A stretch of 33,470 nt of DNA from assembly GCA_017882545.1 (NCBI GenBank), contig JADGPG010000031.1, positions 1-33,470 on the forward strand, given 5' to 3'. Origin of the DNA: Thermoleophilia bacterium (GTDB lineage: Bacteria > Actinomycetota > Thermoleophilia > Miltoncostaeales > Miltoncostaeaceae). This document shows positions 23,591 to 33,470 of this stretch, in pieces. The notes beneath the pieces are model-generated. The model was not told the origin of the DNA. It saw only the letters and a list, made by a program, of their open reading frames with translations, and did not search any database. Position 1 is the stretch's first letter, and each line of letters begins with the position of its first letter. Both the position numbers and the translations under genes were made by a program.

Positions 23591-24291
23591 CTCGCCCCCA
23601 GGTGGATCGGCTCGTAGTGACCCGGGATGATCACCGCCGGGTCGAGCCCGGTGATCTTGTCATAGGCGGCGAGGTGGTCGTCGCGAAATTCCAGCCCCGC
23701 TGGGGGATTCCGATCGGCGAACCACGACGGGTCCGGCCCCATCGTGTCGCCCGCCGCGACGACGGTGCCGGCCTCGGTCGCGACGGCGACGGCGATATGG
23801 CCGGGGCTGTGGCCGGGCGTGTGGATCCACGTGATGCCCGGGCGGATCTCACCGGCGTCGCCGGTGAGCGCATGCACGGTGACCCGGTCGAGAAGTCCTC
23901 GCTGACGCGTGGCATATGGGGTCTCCAGTTCCCGCTCGTGGACATACAGATCAACCTCGCCCAGCTGAGCCACCGCCGAAATATGGTCGGAGTGCAGATG
24001 GGTCAGGACCACGGTGCGGACGTCGCCCGGAGTCAGACGCCGTACCGCGAGCGCCTGGACGAGCATGTCGCCCTGGGTCTGGTAGCCCGGGTCGATCACG
24101 ACGGGTTCGGCGCCGGTTGCAAGGACCGTGTTCGGCCACGCGATCATCCCGTGCACCGCCTCGGGCAAGCTCCGGTACGCGCGGAACGTCGACGGGCCAT
24201 CCCCGCCCTGCAGCTCGATGACGGTGCCCTCGCGCACGGCGACGACGATGCGGTGGGCCGGGATCAGCACCTCGGCCCGCCAGGTGCTCAC
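23587..24291 (-). CDS. Metallo-beta-lactamase-fold hydrolase
   Basis: A 234-aa member of the metallo-beta-lactamase superfamily. The metal-binding HLHSDH is at His98, His100, Asp102 and His103; further ligands lie in HTPGHSPGH, AAGDTMG and the final IPGHYEP. The overall layout fits lactonase/glyoxalase-type hydrolases such as quorum-quenching AHL lactonases, but substrate cannot be told. The frame opens earlier, but GTG 24291 overlaps the stop of the 75-aa gene as GTGA and the homology begins after it, so that start is chosen. Its stop overlaps the next start as TTGA. Confidence 0.9.
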   Translation of the reverse strand: MSTWRAEVLIPAHRIVVAVREGTVIELQGGDGPSTFRAYRSLPEAVHGMIAWPNTVLATGAEPVVIDPGYQTQGDMLVQALAVRRLTPGDVRTVVLTHLHSDHISAVAQLGEVDLYVHERELETPYATRQRGLLDRVTVHALTGDAGEIRPGITWIHTPGHSPGHIAVAVATEAGTVVAAGDTMGPDPSWFADRNPPAGLEFRDDHLAAYDKITGLDPAVIIPGHYEPIHLGAS

Positions 24292-24515
24292 GGCAGCGCT
24301 TCCCGCTGCCTCGCCAACGCGTCGGCGCCCTCTGACGTCCCGCGCGTGTAACACGGGGCCTGACAAAACGGCCCGACGGGATCGTGGCGGTTGACCACGC
24401 CAGCGAAACGCGCCCGGACGCCCAGCCGCAGGTCCTCTCCGAGGGGAGAGGCGGCCAGCAGCGCGACGCCGGCGGCGATGATGAGACCCCCGGTGGTCGT
24501 GCGGCCCAGGCTCAC
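24288..24515 (-). CDS. 75-aa small membrane protein of unknown function
   Basis: One N-terminal membrane helix (about 8-24, TTGGLIIAAGVALLAAS), then a basic stretch and two Cys (GPFCQAPCYTRG). The start at GTG 24515 lies 10 bases after the GYD stop. Its own stop overlaps the hydrolase start by 4 bases, which is the main reason to call it a gene. The upstream ribosome site is weak. No family recognised. It could be a small partner of the hydrolase. Confidence 0.5.
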   Translation of the reverse strand: MSLGRTTTGGLIIAAGVALLAASPLGEDLRLGVRARFAGVVNRHDPVGPFCQAPCYTRGTSEGADALARQREALP

Positions 24516-24525
24516 CGTCGGGCGA

Positions 24526-24810
24526 TCACTTCAGCAGCGACAGGAACTCGTCAACGGGGATCGCGGTCATGGTCTGGAAGTGGGCGGTACCCCGCGCCGC
24601 CAGTTCGACCGACACCCGCGAGATGACCTTCTCGTCTTCCGCTTCGACGATGTTCACGAAGTCATAAGGGCCCAGGACGGCCCACTGCTGGATCACCTTC
24701 GCACCCATCTGCTCAATCTCCGCGTTGACTTCCTTGAGGCGCATGGGGTTCGCCTTCAAGGTGCCGACGCCATGGGGACTGAGCGTGCTGAGCATGATGT
24801 ACGTTGGCAC
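24526..24810 (-). CDS. GYD-domain protein
   Basis: A 94-aa protein with the GYD fold (ferredoxin-like), named for a Gly-x-Tyr/Asp motif: here VLGPYDFVNIVEAEDE. It begins with the strand PTYIMLSTLSPHGVGTLK, followed by a helix NAEIEQMGAKVIQQW, and ends with TAHFQTMTAIPVDEF. Length is normal. Members are widespread and uncharacterised, perhaps small-molecule binding. GTG 24810 has GGAGG at good spacing. It heads the five-gene cassette and is divergent from the 4-TM gene at 24946 across 135 bases. Confidence 0.88.
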   Translation of the reverse strand: MPTYIMLSTLSPHGVGTLKANPMRLKEVNAEIEQMGAKVIQQWAVLGPYDFVNIVEAEDEKVISRVSVELAARGTAHFQTMTAIPVDEFLSLLK

Positions 24811-24933
24811 TCACGCCTCCTTCGCATACAGCTCGTGTTCGAGGTGTTGCGAGCGTAGCAGTCCGCCGACCGCGGGTGCTGGCCCCCACGGGCCCCAACG
24901 GGACCCGTCGGCACGGCCGAGGGCCCGCCTCGG

Positions 24934-24939
24934 TACGCT
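24934..24939 (+). promoter_or_regulatory. -10 element TACGCT giving a predicted leaderless mRNA
   Basis: TACGCT is followed by AGTCCC and ATG 24946. Same spacing and sequence as the element before the J-domain gene at 8545. No ribosome site and no clear -35. Confidence 0.5.
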
Positions 24940-24945
24940 AGTCCC

Positions 24946-25452
24946 ATGGCGCGCCCAAGGTCGATCATCACCCCGTCGGTCTGGACCATCGTCGGCGCGA
25001 TCGTGCTGATCGGGGCGACATTCGCGACCTGGTACGAAACGGCGATCGGGCCGGCGACGGCACCGAATGCGGTCTCCGGCTGGGACGCCACCAGCTGGGG
25101 CAAGCTCGCCGTCCTGGCGGGAGCGATCTGCCTGCTGTGCGCCACGGTCGTCGCGCTTGACATACGGCGATCGATCGCCCTCCACGGCCAGATGCGCCGG
25201 GTGCTCGCGTGGGTGAGCGTCGGCGCGGCGGCCCTTGCCGCGGTGTGTGTCCTCGCACGGTTCGTGTTTCCGCCGGATTCGGCGATCGGCGTGACCCGCG
25301 AGCTCGGCCTGTTCCTGGCCGCGTTCGCCGCGGTGGGAACAGTCGTGGCCGCGGCCGCTCAGCTGTCGCGCACGGCCCCGCCCCGGGAACGACGCCCGCC
25401 GCGCCCGCCGCGACGCCCCGCAGGCCGACCAGCCCCCGGCCCGTCCCGCTAG
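24946..25452 (+). CDS. 168-aa 4-TM membrane protein with a basic Pro/Arg tail
   Basis: Four hydrophobic segments (about 11-29, 53-71, 87-107, 122-141) and a C-terminal Arg/Pro-rich tail (residues 145-168) likely in the cytoplasm. The first loop has TWYETAIG and then SGWDATSWGK; before the last helix is TRELGLFLAAF. This matches the layout of the 131-aa protein at 23195. The start ATG 24946 is probably leaderless. The next gene begins 12 bases after its stop. Function unknown. Confidence 0.75.
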   Translation: MARPRSIITPSVWTIVGAIVLIGATFATWYETAIGPATAPNAVSGWDATSWGKLAVLAGAICLLCATVVALDIRRSIALHGQMRRVLAWVSVGAAALAAVCVLARFVFPPDSAIGVTRELGLFLAAFAAVGTVVAAAAQLSRTAPPRERRPPRPPRRPAGRPAPGPSR

Positions 25453-25464
25453 CGTGTGCATCGA

Positions 25465-25758
25465 ATGACCGACGCTCTGCTCCACATCTGGGCCGCCTCG
25501 AGCGGCTGGGAGGGCCCGTTCCAGCACGAAGAGGTCATCGTGCTGGCGTCCGACCGCGACACCGCACGCATCGCCGCGGAGGAGGCGTTCGCCGGCGCCG
25601 GGCAGCCGATCTGCCGCGCCAAGATGTGGATCGCCGATCTCGGCCCGGCCGAGGCAGGCACCGCGACGCCGACCCGGCGCTCCGGCGAGCTGCTGGCACA
25701 CGGCGGGGAGCCCGTGGAGCTGCGCTGCACCCCGCCGCCGCCCGGAACCGACGAATGA
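25465..25758 (+). CDS. 97-aa protein of unknown function
   Basis: Not recognised. It has a compact N-terminal pattern (TDALLHIWAASSGWEGPFQH, then EEVIVLASDRDTARIAAEEAF) that alternates strand and helix, then QPICRAKMWIADLGPA, and a low-complexity Pro/Thr end. Two Cys (in PICRA and LRCTP). ATG 25465 is chosen; a GTG three codons earlier is possible. It follows the 4-TM gene closely and likely shares its mRNA. A hairpin follows before clpB, which converges on it. Confidence 0.6.
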   Translation: MTDALLHIWAASSGWEGPFQHEEVIVLASDRDTARIAAEEAFAGAGQPICRAKMWIADLGPAEAGTATPTRRSGELLAHGGEPVELRCTPPPPGTDE

Positions 25759-25761
25759 GCC

Positions 25762-25796
25762 GGGATCCGGCGGGCGCCATCCACCCACCGGATCCC
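25762..25796. terminator. Hairpin between the converging 97-aa gene and clpB
   Basis: GGGATCCGG (25762-25770) is perfectly complementary to CCGGATCCC (25788-25796) with a 17-base loop. It occupies the 42-bp gap between two converging genes and probably ends transcription from both sides. No T run. Confidence 0.55.
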
Positions 25797-25800
25797 AGTA

Positions 25801-28404
<2,604 letters not shown>

Positions 28405-28409
28405 GTTCC

Positions 28410-28835
28410 CTACCTCCCCTGATTGTGCGGGCCTCGCCGTTCCACCGGCACGAGGGCCGTCTCGCCGCGCGTCACCACTACGACCTCCGCCCGCATCGAG
28501 CGACGCGCCTGCTCCATCTCCTCACGATGTTCCCGCCGCGCCGCCTCGAGCTCGCCGGCGGCGGACACCAGGCGCTCCTGCGCGTCCACCAACTGCTGCT
28601 CGAGCTCCAGCACCCGCTCGATCCCCGCAATGTTCAGCCCGGCCTCCGAGAGCGTCTGGATCCGCTGCAGCCGCGCCAGATCGGCGTCGGTGTAGCGCCG
28701 CGTGCGTCCGGCACTGCGGCTGGGGCGCAGGAGACCGCGGCGCTCGTACAGCCGCAGGGTTTGAGGGTGCATGCCCGCCAACTCAGCGACGATGCCGATC
28801 AAGTAGAAGCCCCCTCCGGACCCCTCGGTGCTCAT
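28410..28835 (-). CDS. hspR: HspR, MerR-family repressor of the heat-shock operon
   Basis: A 141-aa repressor. The MerR-type winged HTH (about 10-77) has [30 protein letters not shown] and [17 protein letters not shown]; the rest is a long Glu/Arg-rich coiled coil typical of HspR dimers. HspR binds HAIR repeats upstream of dnaK, with DnaK as co-repressor (known in Streptomyces). A matching repeat lies at 32562-32624. ATG 28835 overlaps the dnaJ stop by 4 bases (ATGA). Its place in the operon it would repress gives a feedback loop. Confidence 0.94.
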   Translation of the reverse strand: MSTEGSGGGFYLIGIVAELAGMHPQTLRLYERRGLLRPSRSAGRTRRYTDADLARLQRIQTLSEAGLNIAGIERVLELEQQLVDAQERLVSAAGELEAARREHREEMEQARRSMRAEVVVVTRGETALVPVERRGPHNQGR

Positions 28836-29905
28836 GAGAACAGCCCCGACCGCGGGTCGGCCGTGTTGAGCTCGGCGAACTGCTCCAGCGCGGCCCGCTG
28901 CCCGTCGCTGAGCGTCTCCGGGACGCGAACACGAAGCCGCGCGATCAGATCGCCACGCCCCGAGTGCTTCAGCTTGGGTGCACCCTTGCCGGGCACGCGC
29001 AGCGCACGCCCGTCCTGCGAGCCGGCCGGCACCTTCAGCTTGACCCGCCCGTCGATCGTGGGAATCTCGATCTGCGCCCCGAGCGCCGCCTCAGAGATCG
29101 TCACCGGCACATCGAGCGAGAGGTCGTCGCCGTTGCGAACGAACACGCGACTCGGCGTGACACGGGTGATGACGATCAGATCACCCGGCTTGCCGCCGCG
29201 CACGCCGCCCTGGCCCTTGCCGGCCTGTCGGACGCGCGTCCCGTCCTTGACCCCGGGCGGGATCTTGACGGGGTACCGCTTCCGCTCCGGGACCGTGCCC
29301 GCCCCGTGGCAGGTCGCACACGGGTCGTCGATGATGGTGCCGTTGCCGTGGCAGCGCGGACACGTCTGCCCGAGCGAGAACCCGCCCAGATCGCGCCCGG
29401 TCACCCCGCGGCCGCGGCAGTCCGGGCAGAGCCGCGGGCTGGTTCCGGCGCGCGCACCAGATCCGGCACAGGTCCCGCACGTCTCGTCGATGTCGGCGGT
29501 GACAACGATCTGTGCGCCGTTCATCGCCTGCTCGAACGACAAGGTCACCTCGACCTCGACGTCCGCACCGCGGGGCGGCGGCGGCGTCCCGGCGGTGCCA
29601 CCGCCGGGACGCCGGAACATGTCGCCGAAGATGTCGGCAAAGTCGCCGAACCCGCCGCCCGGGGCGCCCCCCGGCGGGACCCGTCCGCCGAACATCCGCG
29701 AGGCGTCGTATTCGCGGCGCTTGTCCGCGTCCGAGAGGACGTCGTGGGCGTGCGAGACCTGCTTGAACCGCTCTTCCGCGGCCGCATCGCCCTGGTTGCG
29801 GTCCGGGTGGTACTGGCGGGCCAGCTTGCGATACGCCTTTTTGATGTCGTCGGCGCTGGCGTCCTTGGCAACGCCAAGCACGGCATACAGATCGTCGTCC
29901 GGCAT
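28832..29905 (-). CDS. dnaJ: Co-chaperone DnaJ
   Basis: A 357-aa type-I J protein that delivers unfolded substrates to DnaK and stimulates its ATPase. The J domain (about 4-70) has HPDRN in [13 protein letters not shown] Gly/Phe-rich part is followed by four zinc-binding repeats, [24 protein letters not shown] and CATCHGAG, and the two C-terminal beta domains. ATG 29905 has AGGGGG upstream; a GTG at 29923 overlapping the grpE stop is also possible. It overlaps hspR at the other end. Confidence 0.97.
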   Translation of the reverse strand: MPDDDLYAVLGVAKDASADDIKKAYRKLARQYHPDRNQGDAAAEERFKQVSHAHDVLSDADKRREYDASRMFGGRVPPGGAPGGGFGDFADIFGDMFRRPGGGTAGTPPPPRGADVEVEVTLSFEQAMNGAQIVVTADIDETCGTCAGSGARAGTSPRLCPDCRGRGVTGRDLGGFSLGQTCPRCHGNGTIIDDPCATCHGAGTVPERKRYPVKIPPGVKDGTRVRQAGKGQGGVRGGKPGDLIVITRVTPSRVFVRNGDDLSLDVPVTISEAALGAQIEIPTIDGRVKLKVPAGSQDGRALRVPGKGAPKLKHSGRGDLIARLRVRVPETLSDGQRAALEQFAELNTADPRSGLFS

Positions 29906-29919
29906 GCCCCGCCCCCTGC

Positions 29920-30495
29920 TCACGCGTTGCCGGTCGACACAACCACCTTGGCCGCCCGCACCAGCTCGGCGTCGGTCCGATATCCCTTCTCGACCACCTC
30001 GATCACCATGCCCTCGGGCGCGTCAGACGACGGCACCGATGCGATCGCGTCGTGCAGGTTCGGATCGAACGGGTGCCCGAGCGCGGGGACTTCGACGACC
30101 CCATTGGCGACAAGTACCTGCGCCATCTGGACCCGCACCATGTCGACGCCGCCGACAAGTGACGGGTCCTGTGCGGTCAGTGCGGTCACGGCACGTTCGA
30201 GGTTGTCGAGTACCGGCAGGATCTGGCCGATCACATCCTTGATGACGCCGGCCCGCAGGGTCACCCGATCCCGCTCGACCCGACGCCTGAAGTTCGCGAA
30301 CTCGGCTCGCTCGCGTTGGAGCTGGTCGAGGTACGTGTCCCGTTCGTCGCGCAGCTGGGCCACCTGCTCGTGCGTGGGCAGCGGTTCGACATCGAGCTCA
30401 AGACCGTCCGCCGGGGGCCCGGGGGGCTCGCCGGCATCCTCCGGGGTGGGATCGCGCGGGGCGAGGGGGTCCGAGATGCCGTCGGTACCGATCAT
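29920..30495 (-). CDS. grpE: Nucleotide exchange factor GrpE
   Basis: A 191-aa protein that drives ADP release from DnaK. An acidic, Pro-rich N-terminus (residues 1-55) is followed by a long helix with [16 protein letters not shown], the family mark for the dimer coil, and a C-terminal beta domain ([19 protein letters not shown], then [21 protein letters not shown]). ATG 30495 (MIGTDG) has GGGGGA upstream; the longer frame is not coding. It is separated from dnaK by 94 bases that hold a strong hairpin. Confidence 0.96.
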   Translation of the reverse strand: MIGTDGISDPLAPRDPTPEDAGEPPGPPADGLELDVEPLPTHEQVAQLRDERDTYLDQLQRERAEFANFRRRVERDRVTLRAGVIKDVIGQILPVLDNLERAVTALTAQDPSLVGGVDMVRVQMAQVLVANGVVEVPALGHPFDPNLHDAIASVPSSDAPEGMVIEVVEKGYRTDAELVRAAKVVVSTGNA

Positions 30496-30531
30496 CGGAG
30501 TCCCCCGATCCGGTTGCGGTGTGCGCCGGGT

Positions 30532-30553
30532 GCGCGGCCGCTCTCGGCCGCGC
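30532..30553 (-). promoter_or_regulatory. Intercistronic hairpin between dnaK and grpE
   Basis: GCGCGGCCG (30532-30540) pairs perfectly with CGGCCGCGC (30545-30553) across a 4-base loop. A smaller repeat, ATGAC-GAT-GTCAT (30563-30575), lies between it and dnaK. There is no T run, so partial attenuation, RNA processing or protection of the dnaK 3' end is more likely than full termination. Confidence 0.5.
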
Positions 30554-30589
30554 CCGCAGAAAATGACGATGTCATCGCGTTCCCCCGGC

Positions 30590-32488
<1,899 letters not shown>

Positions 32489-32556
32489 GCGTCGTGTCGC
32501 CTCCTGGAGCGGGCCGTCGCCGACCGCCCGTCGCTGCCGATATGTCTGCCTGACCA

Positions 32557-32624
32557 ATACTAGATCTTAGTCAACTCATGTCAAGTTTATCGGTCACAGA
32601 TATGAGTCCCTATGACTAAGATCT
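32557..32624 (-). promoter_or_regulatory. dnaK promoter with HAIR-like nested inverted repeats (putative HspR operator)
   Basis: On the minus strand, TTGACA (32579-32584) and TAGTAT (32557-32562) are spaced by 16 bases, a near-consensus promoter about 60 bases before dnaK. Around it, AGATCTTAGTCA (32562-32573) is the exact inverse of 32613-32624, and ACTCATGTC (32574-32582) matches the inverse of 32599-32607 with one mismatch. Segments resemble HAIR (CTTGAGT-N7-ACTCAAG): CTTGACATGAGTTGACTAAG and CTTAGTCATAGGGACTCATA. HspR encoded in the operon is the likely ligand. The rest of the 252-bp gap up to 32740 shows no gene. Confidence 0.75.
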
Positions 32625-32740
32625 TCCCGCACGGTGCGGCGGAGCACCACCGGGGGCAGACGGGGACCTCGACGAACCCCCGTGATGCGGCCATCGCCGT
32701 GTGCCCGGGGCGCGCCACGATCGTTGCGTCCCGATCCGCG

Positions 32741-33343
32741 CTAGTTGTCGAGGATCCCGTCGAGCAGGATCACATGCACCCGCTTGGGGCCATGGACGCC
32801 GATGATGAGCGTCTTTTCGATGTCCGCGGTGCGGCTCGGGCCGGTCTGCAGCGCAATCATGGATCCTCCCCCGAGCCGCGGGACGATGCGCATCAGGTCG
32901 GCGAGGCCGTCGAGGAGGCGGCGGCGTTCCACGATGCAGACGTGCAGCGGTGCGACCAGTGCTCCGCCCCGCCCGGCCGCCCCGCCGGTCACGATCGACC
33001 CCGTCGCGGCGACCGCGGCCAGGCACCCCGTGACCGTCGCGTCGAGCATGCGCACAGCGCCGCGGTCATCGGCGATCGCCTCATAGTCCGAGACCCGGTA
33101 TCCGATCGCGGCGAGTGCCGCGGCGATTGCCGGGCGGGCGTCCGACAGATCGGCGGTCAGTGCAACCCGCCCCGCCCCGGCGTCACCGAGCGCCGCGTGC
33201 ACTTCGCCGACCAGATCCCGCGGCGAGACCAGCGCGCTCGTGCCGCCGACCTGTGCGAGCTCGGCAATGAACCGCTCCGTCGGGTCGTCGTCGGGCGCGA
33301 GCTCGGTCGGGGCGTCCCGCCACAACTCGCCGGGGTCAGACAT
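32741..33343 (-). CDS. LUD-domain protein, LutC/YkgG-like
   Basis: A 200-aa LUD-domain protein like LutC of the LutABC lactate-oxidation complex. Visible features: RFIAELAQVGGTSALV, then LDATVTGCLAAVAATGSIVTG (the glycine-rich LUD core), LHVCIVERRRLLDGLADLM, and the C-terminal SRTADIEKTLIIGVHGPK-VHVILLDG motif, which is the strongest family mark. ATG 33343 (MSDPGEL) overlaps the LutB-like stop by 8 bases. Its stop is about 250 bases before dnaK begins. Confident as LUD; the lactate role depends on the neighbours outside the window. Confidence 0.9.
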   Translation of the reverse strand: MSDPGELWRDAPTELAPDDDPTERFIAELAQVGGTSALVSPRDLVGEVHAALGDAGAGRVALTADLSDARPAIAAALAAIGYRVSDYEAIADDRGAVRMLDATVTGCLAAVAATGSIVTGGAAGRGGALVAPLHVCIVERRRLLDGLADLMRIVPRLGGGSMIALQTGPSRTADIEKTLIIGVHGPKRVHVILLDGILDN

Positions 33344-33470
33344 CCCCGGATCCCCGCGTGTGGAACGGTCGCGCGGCGGGTAGTGGCAGCGCACGTCCCT
33401 GCATCCAGTGGGCGGCGGGCGCGATGCGCGCGGCCAGACCGAGCCGCGCGGCGAGTCGAAGCGCGCCGCC
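33336..33470 (-). CDS. C-terminal end of a LutB-like iron-sulfur protein (runs off the window)
   Basis: An open minus-strand frame enters from the window edge and ends at TGA 33336-33338 after 44 residues. The end reads LAARIAPAAHWMQGRALPLP then RPFHTRGSGD, like the C-terminus of LutB (W-x-x-x-R-x-LP-P-x-x-x-F). Its 8-base overlap with the LutC-like gene fits the lutBC order. The ferredoxin and LUD parts lie outside, so the call rests on context and the short tail. Confidence 0.6.
   Translation of the reverse strand, partial: GGALRLAARLGLAARIAPAAHWMQGRALPLPAARPFHTRGSGDV

Noticed and set aside
25450-25465. TAGCGT before the 97-aa gene as another leaderless promoter
   Set aside because: The TAG is the stop codon of the preceding gene, and 12-base spacing fits co-transcription better.
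32587-32694. 35-codon minus-strand frame with four Cys between lutC-like and dnaK
   Set aside because: The Cys pattern (VCPRWCSAAPCGK) looks interesting, but there is no ribosome site, and the end of the frame runs through the dnaK operator repeats.

Overview
The window is very GC-rich chromosomal DNA with frequent GTG and TTG starts and many 4-base gene overlaps. The heat-shock block dnaK-grpE-dnaJ-hspR-clpB, with a HAIR-like repeat upstream of dnaK, is an actinobacterial arrangement. Together with the two-domain glutamine-dependent NAD synthetase, a eukaryote-type Ser/Thr kinase and several leaderless-looking genes, it suggests an actinobacterium, perhaps of a deep class such as Thermoleophilia (inference). 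No phage, insertion sequence, CRISPR array or rRNA is visible. One tRNA gene, tRNA-Ala(UGC), is present.

Layout. 1-3540 (minus): nadE, a YciI-like protein, an AcuC/histone-deacetylase-like enzyme and the start of a degenerate HD-domain-like protein. 3671-7065 (plus): a zinc-ribbon protein, a secreted protein and an OmpR-type two-component pair. 7178-9930 (minus): membrane Ser/Thr kinase, J-domain/zinc-ribbon protein and class-I glutamine amidotransferase. 10110-14630: CDGSH protein (+), cold-shock protein (-), a small 4-TM 'holin IV' protein (+), a nitroreductase (+), a 707-aa fusion of the same 4-TM domain to an alkaline-phosphatase-superfamily domain (+), tRNA-Ala (-) and an 86-aa unknown (+). 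14637-17122 (minus): TIGR01777 epimerase, aldo/keto reductase and a zinc-ribbon/PAS protein.

17218-22827 (minus): an orphan membrane histidine kinase, then a tightly overlapping sugar cassette: DegT-type aminotransferase, DUF354 protein, PglF/WbpM-type 4,6-dehydratase and a 67-aa Cys/His-rich protein. The dehydratase and aminotransferase would make a 4-amino-4,6-dideoxy sugar nucleotide; the roles of the DUF354 and 67-aa proteins are open. 22904-24810 (minus): a cassette of GYD protein, small membrane protein, metallo-beta-lactamase-fold hydrolase, 4-TM protein and coiled-coil protein, partly joined by GTGA/TTGA overlaps. 24946-25758 (plus): a 4-TM protein and a 97-aa unknown.

25801-32488 (minus): the complete heat-shock operon, with a strong inverted-repeat operator/promoter at 32557-32624. 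32741-33470 (minus): a LutC-like LUD protein and the C-terminus of a LutB-like protein.

No single clearly new system stands out. The best candidates for new biology are the sugar cassette with its coupled Cys/His protein, the kinase/J-protein/amidotransferase cluster, the holin-IV duplication and fusion, the GYD-to-coiled-coil cassette, and a shared -10-to-start-codon architecture at several genes that predicts leaderless mRNAs.
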